This document shows, piece by piece, positions 49,198 to 57,961 of a stretch of DNA of 64,000 bases. The notes beneath the pieces were generated by a model that had not been told where the DNA came from, searched no databases, and saw nothing but the letters and a program-made list of their open reading frames with translations. Source of the stretch: Streptomyces cupreus. GTDB taxonomy: Bacteria > Actinomycetota > Actinomycetes > Streptomycetales > Streptomycetaceae. The position numbers and the translations under genes were made by a program. Numbering within the stretch: the first letter of the stretch is position 1; each line of letters starts with the position of its first letter. Where the stretch lies: contig NZ_JACMSF010000014.1 of the NCBI RefSeq assembly GCF_014257025.1, positions 96,719-160,718 on the forward strand, in the 5' to 3' direction.

Positions 49198-50610
49198 ATG
49201 GCAAAAGCACCCGTTCTCACACCGCGGGCGGATGATTTCCCGCGCTGGTACCAGGATCTGATCAGCAAGGCCGAGCTGGCCGACAACGGGCCGGTGCGCG
49301 GCACGATGGTGATCCGACCGTACGGGTACGGACTGTGGGAGCGGATGCAGGCGGAGATGGACGCCCGCATCAAGGAGACGGGCACCCAGAACGCGTACTT
49401 CCCGCTGCTGATCCCGCAGTCGTACTTCGTGAGGGAGGCCGACCATGTCGAGGGCTTCGCGCCCGAGCTGGCGGTGGTCACACACGGCGGCGGCAAGGAG
49501 CTGGAGGAGCCGGCGGTCGTCCGGCCCACCTCCGAGATGATCATCAACGACTACTTCTCGAAGTGGGTGCAGAGCTACCGCGATCTGCCGCTGCTGATCA
49601 ACCAGTGGGCGAACGTGGTGCGTTGGGAGCTTCGGCCCCGGCTGTTCCTTCGTACGACCGAATTCCTGTGGCAGGAGGGCCACACCGCGCACGCCACCTA
49701 TGAGGACGCCCGCGACTTCGCCGCGCACATCCATCGCCAGGTCTACGAGGACTTCATGGTGAACCTCCTCGCCATGGACGTCGTCCCCGGCCGCAAGACC
49801 GTCAAGGAGCGGTTCGCGGGCGCCATCAACACCCTCACGCTCGAAGGCATGATGGGCGACGGCAAGGCGCTTCAGATGGCCACCAGTCATGAGCTGGGCC
49901 AGAACTTCGCCAAGGCCTTCCATACGCAGTACCTCTCGAAGGAAGGCAAGCAGGAACTCGTCTGGCAGACCTCCTGGGGTTCGACGACCCGCATGATCGG
50001 CGCCCTGGTGATGGCTCACGGAGATGACAACGGCCTCCGTGTCCCGCCGCGCCTCGCCCAGATCCAGGTCGTCGTCCTCGCGATCAAGGGCGACGATGCG
50101 GTTCTGGCCAAGGTCCGCGAGCTCGGCGACCGGCTGACGGCGGCGGGCATCCGGGTGCAGGTCGACGACCGTACGGACACCCCCTTCGGGCGGCGCGCGG
50201 TCGACTGGGAGCTCAAGGGCGTGCCGGTACGGATCGAGATCGGGCCGCGCGACCTGGAGGGCGGCACCGCGATGGTGGCGCGCCGGATTCCGGGCGGCAA
50301 GGAGCCGGTGGCCCTCGATTCCCTCGTAGAACTGCTGCCCGGGATTCTGGAGGACGACCAGGCGCTGCTGCTGAAGCAGTCCCGCGAGCGGCGGGAGTCC
50401 CGTACGGCCGAGGTGGCCAGCATCGAGGAGGCCGTCGAGGCGGCCGCGACCGGCTGGGCGCGTATCCCGTGGGCGGCGCTCGGCGCGGCGGGGGAGGCCG
50501 AGCTGGCCGAGCACTCGGTGACCGTACGGTGTCTGGTCGCCGAGGACGGGTCGGTACCGGCGGACGACGACGCGCCCGGTAACGTCGCGATCGTCGCGCG
50601 CGCTTATTGA
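49198..50610 (+). CDS. proS: Prolyl-tRNA synthetase, archaeal/eukaryotic type
   Basis: A 470-residue class II synthetase from ATG 49198. Motif 2 area is VVRPTSEMIINDYFSKW and PRLFLRTTEFLWQEGHTAH; motif 3 is SWGSTTRMIGALVMAHGDDNGLRVPPRLAQ. The compact form lacks the about 180-residue insertion (INS) domain of the bacterial ProRS and ends in Tyr (AIVARAY), as in the archaeal/eukaryotic type. Streptomyces usually have a bacterial-type ProRS elsewhere, so this may be a second enzyme. It is flanked by a methyltransferase and a SprT-like gene between ffh and rpsP. A self-resistance role is only a possibility. Confidence 0.94.
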   Translation: MAKAPVLTPRADDFPRWYQDLISKAELADNGPVRGTMVIRPYGYGLWERMQAEMDARIKETGTQNAYFPLLIPQSYFVREADHVEGFAPELAVVTHGGGKELEEPAVVRPTSEMIINDYFSKWVQSYRDLPLLINQWANVVRWELRPRLFLRTTEFLWQEGHTAHATYEDARDFAAHIHRQVYEDFMVNLLAMDVVPGRKTVKERFAGAINTLTLEGMMGDGKALQMATSHELGQNFAKAFHTQYLSKEGKQELVWQTSWGSTTRMIGALVMAHGDDNGLRVPPRLAQIQVVVLAIKGDDAVLAKVRELGDRLTAAGIRVQVDDRTDTPFGRRAVDWELKGVPVRIEIGPRDLEGGTAMVARRIPGGKEPVALDSLVELLPGILEDDQALLLKQSRERRESRTAEVASIEEAVEAAATGWARIPWAALGAAGEAELAEHSVTVRCLVAEDGSVPADDDAPGNVAIVARAY

Positions 50611-50870
50611 TGAAGAGGCAGAAGGTGCGAGAGCGACCGAAAGGCCTCTTGCGCCTCTGCGGGACACTGCCACCCCGTCGCGCGGGGACGACGTACGCGC
50701 GAGTGCGTATGGAGGACTACGCACCGGCTTATGGTGAGCTGTGAGGCTTCTCCGCAGATCAGCGCACCCGCCCTCGTCCGGACGCATCAGCGGCAACTGA
50801 CGGGTACGTGCAAATTATTTGGGATGGCCCGGAATCGGAACACTGGGGCACCCCGGCTCGTTGTCATTAC

Positions 50871-51467
50871 GTGAGCACGACACAGACACCACCTGTTCTC
50901 GCCGCAGAGCTGGCACAGGCGTGGGCCGACATTCAGCGGCACCACCCCGAGCTGCCGGATCTCGCCGCGCCAGAGTCCCTGATCGGAGAGTCGTCGTCCG
51001 CGTGCGGACACGAACTCTCCTTCGAGCGTCTTCTCCATGAGGCGGTGCATGGCATCGCCGCCGCCCGAGGAGTGCGCGACACCTCCCGTGCCGGCCGCTA
51101 CCACAACCGCAGATTCCTCGCCATCGCAGAGGAGCTGGGCCTGGACCACCCCGACGAACCGCACCCCAGCAGCGGATTCTCGCTGGTCACGCTGAACCCG
51201 GAGGCCAAGCGCCGCTACCGTCCGACGATCGAGCGTCTCCAGCGCGCCCTGAAGGCGCACACGGCGGCGACGTCGGCGGACACGGCCCGCTCCTTCCGGG
51301 GCCCGGCGGCCCGGCACGGCTCCTCCGGGGGCGGCGTACGCGTCAAGGCGGTCTGCGACTGCGGCCGCAATGTCCGCGTCGTCCCCTCCGTCCTGGCGCA
51401 GGCCCCGATCGTCTGCGGCGGCTGCGGAAAGCCGTTCCGGATCCCCGAGGTCGTGGGCGCGGCGTAA
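50871..51467 (+). CDS. SprT-like zinc metallopeptidase-family protein
   Basis: A 198-residue protein from GTG 50871. The zinc-protease motif HEAVH (in LSFERLLHEAVHGIAAARG) is at about residue 57. HNRRFLAIAEELGL resembles the third-ligand region of SprT-like proteins. A C-terminal zinc ribbon uses CDCG and CGGCGK. SprT/Spartan-like proteins can cut DNA-protein crosslinks, but no DNA-binding evidence is visible here. It usually sits upstream of rpsP in Streptomyces as far as I recall. About 260 bases upstream (50611-50870) show no gene. Confidence 0.78.
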   Translation: MSTTQTPPVLAAELAQAWADIQRHHPELPDLAAPESLIGESSSACGHELSFERLLHEAVHGIAAARGVRDTSRAGRYHNRRFLAIAEELGLDHPDEPHPSSGFSLVTLNPEAKRRYRPTIERLQRALKAHTAATSADTARSFRGPAARHGSSGGGVRVKAVCDCGRNVRVVPSVLAQAPIVCGGCGKPFRIPEVVGAA

Positions 51468-51789
51468 CCACTGACCGAGTACCGGCATCTCGTGGCTGCC
51501 GGTGCAGTGGGTTACGCGCGGTGTCGCTCCACCTGTGGCACCTCGTCGCGCCGGCTGCGCACCCGACGTACCTCACCTCCGCGCCGGGTGCGCCTCAGCC
51601 ATGCCCGGCCACCCGTGCCCTCGGTCCGAAGCGAGCCGCAGGGTGTGGCACAATGACTAGCTGTACTCGACAGCCGCACAGGACCCCTCTCTCCTCCGGC
51701 TGACGCGTCCATCGGGCACTCGGGTACCGCAACCCCACGCGGCCATCTCGCCGTGCCCAACCACGTCAAATCCAGGAGAACCCACTCCC
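51468..51789 (+). promoter_or_regulatory. 322-base leader region of the rpsP operon
   Basis: No gene is visible. The stretch GGTGTGGCACAATGAC (about 51644-51659) contains an extended -10-like TGTGGCACAAT, a plausible rpsP promoter element, with no clear -35. The remaining ~125 bases would be the leader. CCAGGAGAAC just before GTG 51790 is the ribosome binding site. Confidence 0.4.
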
Positions 51790-52209
51790 GTGGCAGTCAA
51801 GATCAAGCTGAAGCGTCTGGGCAAGATCCGTTCGCCTCACTACCGCATCGTCGTCGCCGACTCCCGCACCCGTCGTGACGGCCGTGCGATCGAGGAGATC
51901 GGTCTGTACCACCCGGTGCAGAACCCCTCGCGCATCGAGGTCAACGCCGAGCGCGTGGCGTACTGGCTCTCCGTCGGCGCCCAGCCGACCGAGCCCGTGC
52001 TCGCCATCCTGAAGAAGACCGGCGACTGGCAGAAGTTCAAGGGCGAGCCCGCCCCGGCTCCGCTGCTGGTTGCCGAGCCGAAGAAGGCGCGCCCGTCGTT
52101 CGAGGCCCTCGGTGGCGACGACGAGGGCAAGGGTGAGGCCATCACCCAGAAGAAGAAGGCTGAGAAGAAGGACGAGGCGGCCGCCGAGTCCGAGTCGACC
52201 GAGGCCTGA
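51790..52209 (+). CDS. rpsP: 30S ribosomal protein S16
   Basis: A 139-residue S16, longer than the about 80-residue E. coli protein. The core MAVKIKLKRLGKIRSPHYRIVV through GDWQKFKGEP is followed by a charged Lys/Glu/Ala-rich tail (KKKAEKKDEAAAESES), common in actinobacteria. GTG start. First gene of the rpsP-khpA-rimM-trmD-rplS cluster. Confidence 0.98.
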   Translation: MAVKIKLKRLGKIRSPHYRIVVADSRTRRDGRAIEEIGLYHPVQNPSRIEVNAERVAYWLSVGAQPTEPVLAILKKTGDWQKFKGEPAPAPLLVAEPKKARPSFEALGGDDEGKGEAITQKKKAEKKDEAAAESESTEA

Positions 52210-52214
52210 GCAGC

Positions 52215-52454
52215 ATGCTCGAAGAGGCGCTTGAGCACCTCGTGAAGGGCATCGTCGACAACCCTGACGATGTGCAGGTCGCCTCGCGCAACCTGCGCCG
52301 CGGACGCGTGCTGGAGGTCCGGGTCCACCCCGACGACCTCGGCAAGGTGATCGGCCGCAACGGCCGCACCGCACGCGCTCTGCGCACCGTCGTGGGTGCC
52401 ATCGGCGGCCGTGGTGTCCGTGTCGACCTCGTCGACGTGGACCACGTCCGCTGA
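52215..52454 (+). CDS. khpA: KH-domain RNA-binding protein KhpA
   Basis: A 79-residue single KH-domain protein (YlqC/KhpA). The RNA-binding GxxG loop is in KVIGRNGRTARALRTVVGA. It starts 5 bases after rpsP. In other Gram-positives it pairs with KhpB/Jag and affects cell elongation and sRNA biology. Operon position between rpsP and rimM is conserved. Confidence 0.95.
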   Translation: MLEEALEHLVKGIVDNPDDVQVASRNLRRGRVLEVRVHPDDLGKVIGRNGRTARALRTVVGAIGGRGVRVDLVDVDHVR

Positions 52455-52542
52455 CGCCGAACGCAGCACCGGCTCGGGCCGGGGAGGGCCACTGTGCCGT
52501 CCCCGGCCCGCAGTCGTACGTACGACAGGAGATCTTCGAAAA

Positions 52543-53097
52543 GTGCAGCTCGTAGTCGCCCGGATCGGCCGCGCCCACGGCATCAAGGGCGAGGTCACCG
52601 TCGAGGTACGTACCGACGAGCCGGAACTCAGGCTCGCCCCCGGCGCCGTATTGGCCACCGATCCCGCATCCGCGGGCCCGCTCACCATCGAGACCGGCCG
52701 GGTGCACAGCAGCCGGCTGCTGCTGCGCTTCGAGGGCGTGCGCGACCGCACCGCCGCAGAGGCGCTGCGCAATATCCTCCTCATCGCCGACGTCGACCCC
52801 GATGAGCTGCCTGAGGAGGAGGACGAGTACTACGACCATCAGCTGATGGACCTGGACGTGGTGACCAAGGACGGCATGGAGGTCGGCCGGATCACCGAGA
52901 TCTCGCATCTGCCCTCGCAGGACCTGTTCATCGTCGAGCGGCCCGACGGCAGCGAGGTGATGATCCCCTTCGTCGAGGAGATCGTCACCGAGATCGACCT
53001 CGCCGAGCAGAAGGCGGTCATCGACCCGCCGCCCGGCCTGATCGACGACCGCGCCGAGATCGCGTCCACGCGGGACTCCGGGGACGAGAGCGCATGA
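52543..53097 (+). CDS. rimM: 16S rRNA processing protein RimM
   Basis: A 184-residue 30S maturation factor. The N-terminal domain begins MQLVVARIGRAHGIKGEVTVEV from GTG 52543 (after AGGAG). The C-terminal PRC-barrel domain contains YYDHQLMDLDVVTKDGMEVG and EVMIPFVEEIV. It helps assemble the 30S head around S19. The stop overlaps the trmD ATG (ATGA). Confidence 0.97.
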   Translation: MQLVVARIGRAHGIKGEVTVEVRTDEPELRLAPGAVLATDPASAGPLTIETGRVHSSRLLLRFEGVRDRTAAEALRNILLIADVDPDELPEEEDEYYDHQLMDLDVVTKDGMEVGRITEISHLPSQDLFIVERPDGSEVMIPFVEEIVTEIDLAEQKAVIDPPPGLIDDRAEIASTRDSGDESA

Positions 53098-53927
53098 GGC
53101 TCGACGTCGTCACGATCTTCCCCGAGTACCTGGAGCCCCTGAACGTCTCCCTGGTCGGCAAGGCACGCGCGCGTGGCCGGCTGAACGTCCAGGTGCACGA
53201 TCTGCGCGACTGGACCTACGACCGGCACAACACGGTCGACGACACGCCGTACGGCGGTGGCCCGGGCATGGTCATGAAGACCGACCCCTGGGGTGACGCG
53301 CTGGACTCCGTCCTGGCCGACGGCTACGAGACGGGCTCCCACGCGCCCGTGCTGATCGTCCCCACGCCCAGCGGCCGGCCCTTCACCCAGGAACTCGCCG
53401 TGGAGCTCTCGGAGCGCCCCTGGCTGATCTTCACCCCGGCCCGCTACGAGGGCATCGACCGGCGGGTCATCGACGAGTACGCCACCCGGATGCCGGTCCA
53501 CGAGGTCTCCATCGGCGACTACGTCCTCGCCGGCGGCGAGGCGGCCGTACTGGTGATCACGGAGGCCGTGGCCCGGCTGCTGCCCGGTGTCCTCGGCAAC
53601 GCCGAGTCGCACCGCGACGACTCCTTCGCGCCCGGCGCCATGGCCAACCTCCTGGAGGGGCCCGTCTACACCAAGCCGCCCGCGTGGCGCGGCCGTGGCA
53701 TCCCGGACGTGCTGCTCAGCGGGCACCACGGCAAGATCGCCCGCTGGCGGCGCGACGAGGCCCTCAAGCGCACGACCGTTCACCGGCCGGACCTGATCGA
53801 GCGCTGCGACCCCAAGGCCTTCGACAAGAAGGACCGCGAGATGCTCTCCATCCTGGGCTGGGCACCGGATCCCGAGGGCGAGCCCCATGGTCGATTTTGG
53901 CGCAGGCCGGACGGCGTGGAAGAATAG
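53094..53927 (+). CDS. trmD: tRNA (guanine(37)-N1)-methyltransferase
   Basis: A 277-residue SPOUT-class enzyme that makes m1G37 in tRNAs and prevents frameshifting. Trefoil-knot SAM-binding segments are DDTPYGGGPGMVMK, ARYEGIDRRVIDEY and SIGDYVLAGGEAAVLVI. The C-terminal domain has GHHGKIARWRRDEALKRT. The ATG overlaps the rimM stop. Confidence 0.98.
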   Translation: MRLDVVTIFPEYLEPLNVSLVGKARARGRLNVQVHDLRDWTYDRHNTVDDTPYGGGPGMVMKTDPWGDALDSVLADGYETGSHAPVLIVPTPSGRPFTQELAVELSERPWLIFTPARYEGIDRRVIDEYATRMPVHEVSIGDYVLAGGEAAVLVITEAVARLLPGVLGNAESHRDDSFAPGAMANLLEGPVYTKPPAWRGRGIPDVLLSGHHGKIARWRRDEALKRTTVHRPDLIERCDPKAFDKKDREMLSILGWAPDPEGEPHGRFWRRPDGVEE

Positions 53928-54059
53928 GTCGCTGTTGTGCGCCGTCCGGTGTGCGCCCCTGCCACAGGGGGACACGACGCCCGCCCCGACGCGAACAGCA
54001 TCCTCTTGGAAACCAGCTACCGCCTATGACCTGTGGCATGGGCGAAGAAAGCAGACGAA

Positions 54060-54410
54060 ATGTCTCACCTGCTCGACTCCGTCGACGCCGCGTCGCTGCG
54101 CAGCGACGTCCCGGCCTTCCGCCCGGGTGACACCGTCAACGTCCACGTCCGCGTCATCGAGGGCAACCGCTCCCGTGTGCAGCAGTTCAAGGGCGTTGTG
54201 ATCCGCCGCCAGGGCGCCGGTGTCCGCGAGACCTTCACGGTCCGCAAGGTCTCCTTCTCCGTCGGCGTCGAGCGCACCTTCCCGGTGCACACCCCGATCG
54301 TGGAGAAGATCGAGCTCGTCACCAAGGGTGACGTGCGCCGCGCCAAGCTGTACTACCTCCGTGAGCTCCGCGGCAAGGCCGCGAAGATCAAGGAGAAGCG
54401 CGAGAACTGA
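54060..54410 (+). CDS. rplS: 50S ribosomal protein L19
   Basis: A 116-residue L19 from ATG 54060 (MSHLLDSVDAASLRSDVPAF), which is the standard start; an upstream in-frame ATG at 54033 would add nine residues. The core FRPGDTVNVHVRVIEGNRSRVQ and RQGAGVRETFTVRK is intact. Last ribosomal gene of the cluster; sipW follows after 45 bases. Confidence 0.98.
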   Translation: MSHLLDSVDAASLRSDVPAFRPGDTVNVHVRVIEGNRSRVQQFKGVVIRRQGAGVRETFTVRKVSFSVGVERTFPVHTPIVEKIELVTKGDVRRAKLYYLRELRGKAAKIKEKREN

Positions 54411-54455
54411 GCGCTTTCCGGACGTCACAGCGGGGCCGGATAGCATCTGGCCCCG

Positions 54456-55217
54456 ATGGACACCGAAGCACAGCCGACGGAGCGCGACCGCTCCTCCCGC
54501 CCTTCCGAAGCCGAGGACACCTCGGATCCGAGGGGGCCGGAGGGACGGTCGCGTTTCGCGTTGGTGTCGCGGATCTCCGAGTGGCTGCCCGGCGGACGGA
54601 TCACCCTGACCCTGCTGGTCTGCCTGCTCTTCCTGCTGCTGCTCAGCACGTTCGTGCTCCAGCCGTTCCAGATTCCGAGCGGATCAATGGAGCGGGGATT
54701 GAGGATCGGGGACCGCGTTCTCGTAAATAAGTTGGCGTACCGTTTCGGTGCCCAGCCGCGGCGTGGCGATGTCGTCGTGTTCGACGGAACCGGGTATTTC
54801 GGGGACGCCGACTACATCAAGCGCGTTGTCGGTGTGGGGGGAGACCATGTGGTCTGCTGCGACAAGGAGGGGAGCATCCAGGTGAACGGCCGGTCGGTCG
54901 ACGAATCGGCGTTCCTGTACCCCGGGGACGGCCCGTCCAGCGTGTCCTTCGACGTCGTCGTGCCCGAGGGCACCCTCTTCGTCCTCGGCGACCACCGCAG
55001 CGCCTCCAGCGACTCCCGCGACCACCTGGGCTCCCCGGGCGGCGGCATGATCCCCGTCGACGACGTCGTCGGCAGGGCCGACTGGATCGTCTGGCCCACC
55101 GCCCACTGGACCCGCCTGGAGCGCCCCGACGCCTACGCGCGCGTGCCCGCCGCCGATGACGGCTGGAGCGCCCCGGAGGCGATCGGGCCAAAAGAGGCGG
55201 ACGGTGCCCATGGGTAA
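54456..55217 (+). CDS. sipW: Type I signal peptidase (SipW-type)
   Basis: A 253-residue membrane serine protease that removes signal peptides. One membrane segment (ITLTLLVCLLFLLLLSTFVL, residues 49-68) is followed directly by the catalytic Ser S77 in PSGSMERG and Lys K122 in YIKRVVGVGGD. The box GDHRSASSDSRD is also typical. This is the first of four tandem sip genes, the arrangement described in S. lividans as sipW-X-Y-Z. It appears to lack a C-terminal membrane segment. The stop overlaps the sipX start. Confidence 0.95.
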   Translation: MDTEAQPTERDRSSRPSEAEDTSDPRGPEGRSRFALVSRISEWLPGGRITLTLLVCLLFLLLLSTFVLQPFQIPSGSMERGLRIGDRVLVNKLAYRFGAQPRRGDVVVFDGTGYFGDADYIKRVVGVGGDHVVCCDKEGSIQVNGRSVDESAFLYPGDGPSSVSFDVVVPEGTLFVLGDHRSASSDSRDHLGSPGGGMIPVDDVVGRADWIVWPTAHWTRLERPDAYARVPAADDGWSAPEAIGPKEADGAHG

Positions 55218-56259
55218 CCGCGGAAAGCCACGCGGGGCAGCCAGCAGCGCCGCCGACGACCTCCTGCCCACCGGCTCCCGGCGCGCCTCCGGCTCCGGCG
55301 CCGGCCGTACGCGCGCGGAGCGGCGCAAGCTCCAGCGCAAGGTCAAACGACGGCGCCGGCGCAGCGCGATCAAGGAAATACCGCTCCTCGTCGGGGTCGC
55401 GGTGCTCATAGCCCTCGTCCTGAAGACCTTTCTCGTCCAGGCCTTCGTGATCCCCTCGGGGTCGATGGAGCAGACGATCCAGATCGGCGACCGGGTCCTG
55501 GTCGACAAGCTCACCCCGTGGTTCGGCTCCAAGCCGCAGCGCGGGGATGTCGTCGTCTTCAAGGACCCCGGCGGCTGGCTCCAGGACGAGCAGCCCACCG
55601 TCAAGAAGGAGGACCCCGTCGTCGTCAAGCAGATCAAGGAAGGGCTCACCTTCATCGGTCTGCTGCCGTCCGACAATGAGAAGGACCTCATCAAGCGAGT
55701 CGTCGGCGTCGGCGGCGACCGGGTCAAGTGCTGTGACGGGCAAGGGCGGGTCACCGTCAACGGCGTCCCCCTGGAGGAGGACTACCTCTACCCCGGAAAC
55801 GTCCCGTCCCTGACCGAGTTCGACATCACCGTCCCGCAGGGGCGGCTGTGGGTGATGGGCGACCACCGCGCGGACTCCGCCGACTCCCGTTCGCACCAGG
55901 ACCAGAACGGCGGCACGGTCTCCGAGGACGAGGTGGTCGGCCGCGCCATGGTCATCGCCTGGCCCTTCGGTCACTGGGGCACCTTGGACGAACCGAAAAC
56001 CTACGCATCCGTCTCCGACTCGGTCACCGGGTCGACCGCGGCTCCCGAGCTGTCGCATAGGGTTGCCTCCGACGATCCGAACGGATCGATCCGACTCCCG
56101 AGCCCTGCGGAACTCCCGCTCGTTATGGGAGTGGTGGGCCTGCGTCGTCTCTGGGGCAGGCAGCGGCACAGAGTAAGGAGTTGGCGTGGGGGATGTGGCG
56201 GTAGGCGCACGATCCGGGCACGACGGCGAGGACCGCGGACGCCCCGCGGAGGCGGCTGA
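55210..56259 (+). CDS. sipX: Type I signal peptidase (SipX-type)
   Basis: A 349-residue signal peptidase from ATG 55210. A long basic cytoplasmic head (KLQRKVKRRRRRSAIK) precedes the membrane anchor (LVGVAVLIALVLKTFL). Catalytic S85 is in PSGSMEQT and K162 in DLIKRVVGVGGD; GDHRADSADSR is the fifth box. A C-terminal hydrophobic stretch (LPLVMGVVGLRRLWG) may be a second membrane segment. The last 25 residues are an Arg/Gly-rich tail encoded in DNA that also encodes the sipY N-terminus (74-base overlap), which is unusual. Confidence 0.93.
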   Translation: MGNRGKPRGAASSAADDLLPTGSRRASGSGAGRTRAERRKLQRKVKRRRRRSAIKEIPLLVGVAVLIALVLKTFLVQAFVIPSGSMEQTIQIGDRVLVDKLTPWFGSKPQRGDVVVFKDPGGWLQDEQPTVKKEDPVVVKQIKEGLTFIGLLPSDNEKDLIKRVVGVGGDRVKCCDGQGRVTVNGVPLEEDYLYPGNVPSLTEFDITVPQGRLWVMGDHRADSADSRSHQDQNGGTVSEDEVVGRAMVIAWPFGHWGTLDEPKTYASVSDSVTGSTAAPELSHRVASDDPNGSIRLPSPAELPLVMGVVGLRRLWGRQRHRVRSWRGGCGGRRTIRARRRGPRTPRGGG

Positions 56260-57142
56260 CCCGGCCGCGGACGGCGCTGTGACCTCCGGGAATGACCCCG
56301 GCACGGCCGAGGACGGCACGGCCGGGGAGCAGACCCGCACGGACGGCCAGGGGCCCGGCGACTCGGCCCCCACGGTGAAGAAGCCACGCTCCTTCTGGAA
56401 GGAGCTGCCCATCCTGATCGGTATCGCCCTGGTGCTGGCGCTGCTGATCAAGACGTTCCTGGTGCAGGCCTTCTCCATCCCGTCCGCCTCGATGCAGAAC
56501 ACCCTCCAGCAGGGCGACCGGGTGCTTGTCGACAAGCTCACGCCCTGGTTCGGCTCCGAGCCCGAGCGCGGTGAGGTCGTCGTCTTCCACGACCCCGCCA
56601 ACTGGCTGGCCGGCGAGCCCACGCCCGATCCCAACGCCCTGCAGACCTTCCTCAGCTGGATCGGCCTGATGCCGTCCGCGGAGGAGAAGGACCTGATCAA
56701 GCGGGTCATCGGCGTCGGCGGCGACACCGTGGAGTGCAAGGGCACCGGCCCGGTGAAGGTCAACGGCAAGGCCCTGAACGAGTCGTCGTACGTCTACCCG
56801 GGCAACACGCCGTGCACCAACGACTCCGACGGCGGCCAGTTCAAGGTGAAGGTCCCCGAGGGCTACATCTGGGTCATGGGCGACCACCGGCAGAACTCCC
56901 GGGACTCGCGCTACAACCGGTCGGACGGCAACAACGGCATGGTGCCGGTCGACAAGGTCGTCGGGCGCGCCATCGTCGTCGCCTGGCCGATCAACCGCTG
57001 GGACACCCTGCCGGTTCCGGACACCTTCGACCAGAACCTGAGCGCGCAGACGGCGGCCGTCGCGCCCTCGGGCCTGGCCCTCGCGGGTGTCGTACCGATC
57101 GTCCTGTGGCGCCGTCAGCGATCCCGCCAGGGCGGCGAATGA
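56186..57142 (+). CDS. sipY: Type I signal peptidase (SipY-type)
   Basis: A 318-residue signal peptidase from GTG 56186. An acidic, disordered cytoplasmic head of about 65 residues is followed by a membrane anchor (LPILIGIALVLALLIKTFLV). Catalytic S102 is in IPSASMQNT and K172 in DLIKRVIGVGGD; GDHRQNSRDSR is present. A C-terminal hydrophobic segment (GLALAGVVPIVLW) with a basic end suggests a second membrane span. SipY is reported as a major signal peptidase in S. lividans. The extracellular domain has extra loops relative to SipW. Confidence 0.95.
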   Translation: MGDVAVGARSGHDGEDRGRPAEAADPAADGAVTSGNDPGTAEDGTAGEQTRTDGQGPGDSAPTVKKPRSFWKELPILIGIALVLALLIKTFLVQAFSIPSASMQNTLQQGDRVLVDKLTPWFGSEPERGEVVVFHDPANWLAGEPTPDPNALQTFLSWIGLMPSAEEKDLIKRVIGVGGDTVECKGTGPVKVNGKALNESSYVYPGNTPCTNDSDGGQFKVKVPEGYIWVMGDHRQNSRDSRYNRSDGNNGMVPVDKVVGRAIVVAWPINRWDTLPVPDTFDQNLSAQTAAVAPSGLALAGVVPIVLWRRQRSRQGGE

Positions 57143-57193
57143 TCCAGACCATGGGCTGACCCGGGGGCGTACCCCCGGGTAGGGTGCGGATCC

Positions 57194-57961
57194 ATGGGTG
57201 GCGAGAGCACGACGCGTACGGCCCCGCGCACTGGCGGGGGCAAGCGCCCGGCGGGCAGCAGGACCGGACAGCGACTGTCCGGGCTCGCGGTGGCGCTGGG
57301 CCTGGTGCTGTTCCTGGGCGGCTTCGCCTGGGCGGCGGTGGTCTACCGGCCGTACACCGTGCCCACGAGTTCGATGACGCCGACCATCGACGCCGGTGAC
57401 CGGGTGCTGGCCGAGCGGGTCGACGGGGACGAGATCCGCCGTGGGGACGTCGTCGTCTTCAAGGACGCGACCTGGGCGAACGCTCCCGTGGTCAAGCGGG
57501 TCGTGGCCGTCGGCGGCGACACCGTCGCCTGTTGCACGGACGGCAAACTGACGGTCGACGGCAAGAAGGTCGACGAACCGTATCTGCCCGAGGACAGCCT
57601 GGCCGAGATCACCGACTTCCCGACCGTCACCGTGCCCAAGGGGCGACTGTTTCTGCTCGGTGACGAGCGGCAGGGCTCGCTGGACTCCACGGCCCATCTG
57701 ACCGACGCCGCGAGCGGCACGGTGGCGAGCGACGCGGTGACCGCCCGGGTCGATGCCGTGGTCTGGCCGATGGACGGCATGCTGGAGCGCCCCTCCGGCT
57801 TCGAGGAGCTGGGCGCGCTCTCCTCGCCGGGGCCGCTGCGCACGATGGGCGTGATGATCGTCGTGGGCGGCCTGCTGGTGCTCGGCGGTGGCGCGTACGG
57901 TCCCTTGGCCAGGTGGCTGGGCCGCTCCCGTACCAGGACGGAGCCCGCGGGTGCTCGCTGA
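57194..57961 (+). CDS. sipZ: Type I signal peptidase (SipZ-type)
   Basis: A 255-residue signal peptidase from ATG 57194. Basic head, membrane anchor (LSGLAVALGLVLFLGGFAWA), catalytic S60 in VPTSSMTP and K101 in VVKRVVAVGGD. The fifth box is GDERQGSLDST, altered from the usual GDHR/GDNR. A C-terminal membrane segment (GVMIVVGGLLVLGGGAY) is followed by a basic end. The most divergent of the four paralogues. The stop overlaps the Nudix gene by 11 bases. Confidence 0.93.
   Translation: MGGESTTRTAPRTGGGKRPAGSRTGQRLSGLAVALGLVLFLGGFAWAAVVYRPYTVPTSSMTPTIDAGDRVLAERVDGDEIRRGDVVVFKDATWANAPVVKRVVAVGGDTVACCTDGKLTVDGKKVDEPYLPEDSLAEITDFPTVTVPKGRLFLLGDERQGSLDSTAHLTDAASGTVASDAVTARVDAVVWPMDGMLERPSGFEELGALSSPGPLRTMGVMIVVGGLLVLGGGAYGPLARWLGRSRTRTEPAGAR

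Noticed and set aside
53887..54201. 104-codon open frame across the trmD-rplS junction
   Set aside because: Overlaps the ends of two conserved genes; product is Ser/Thr/Arg-rich without motifs.
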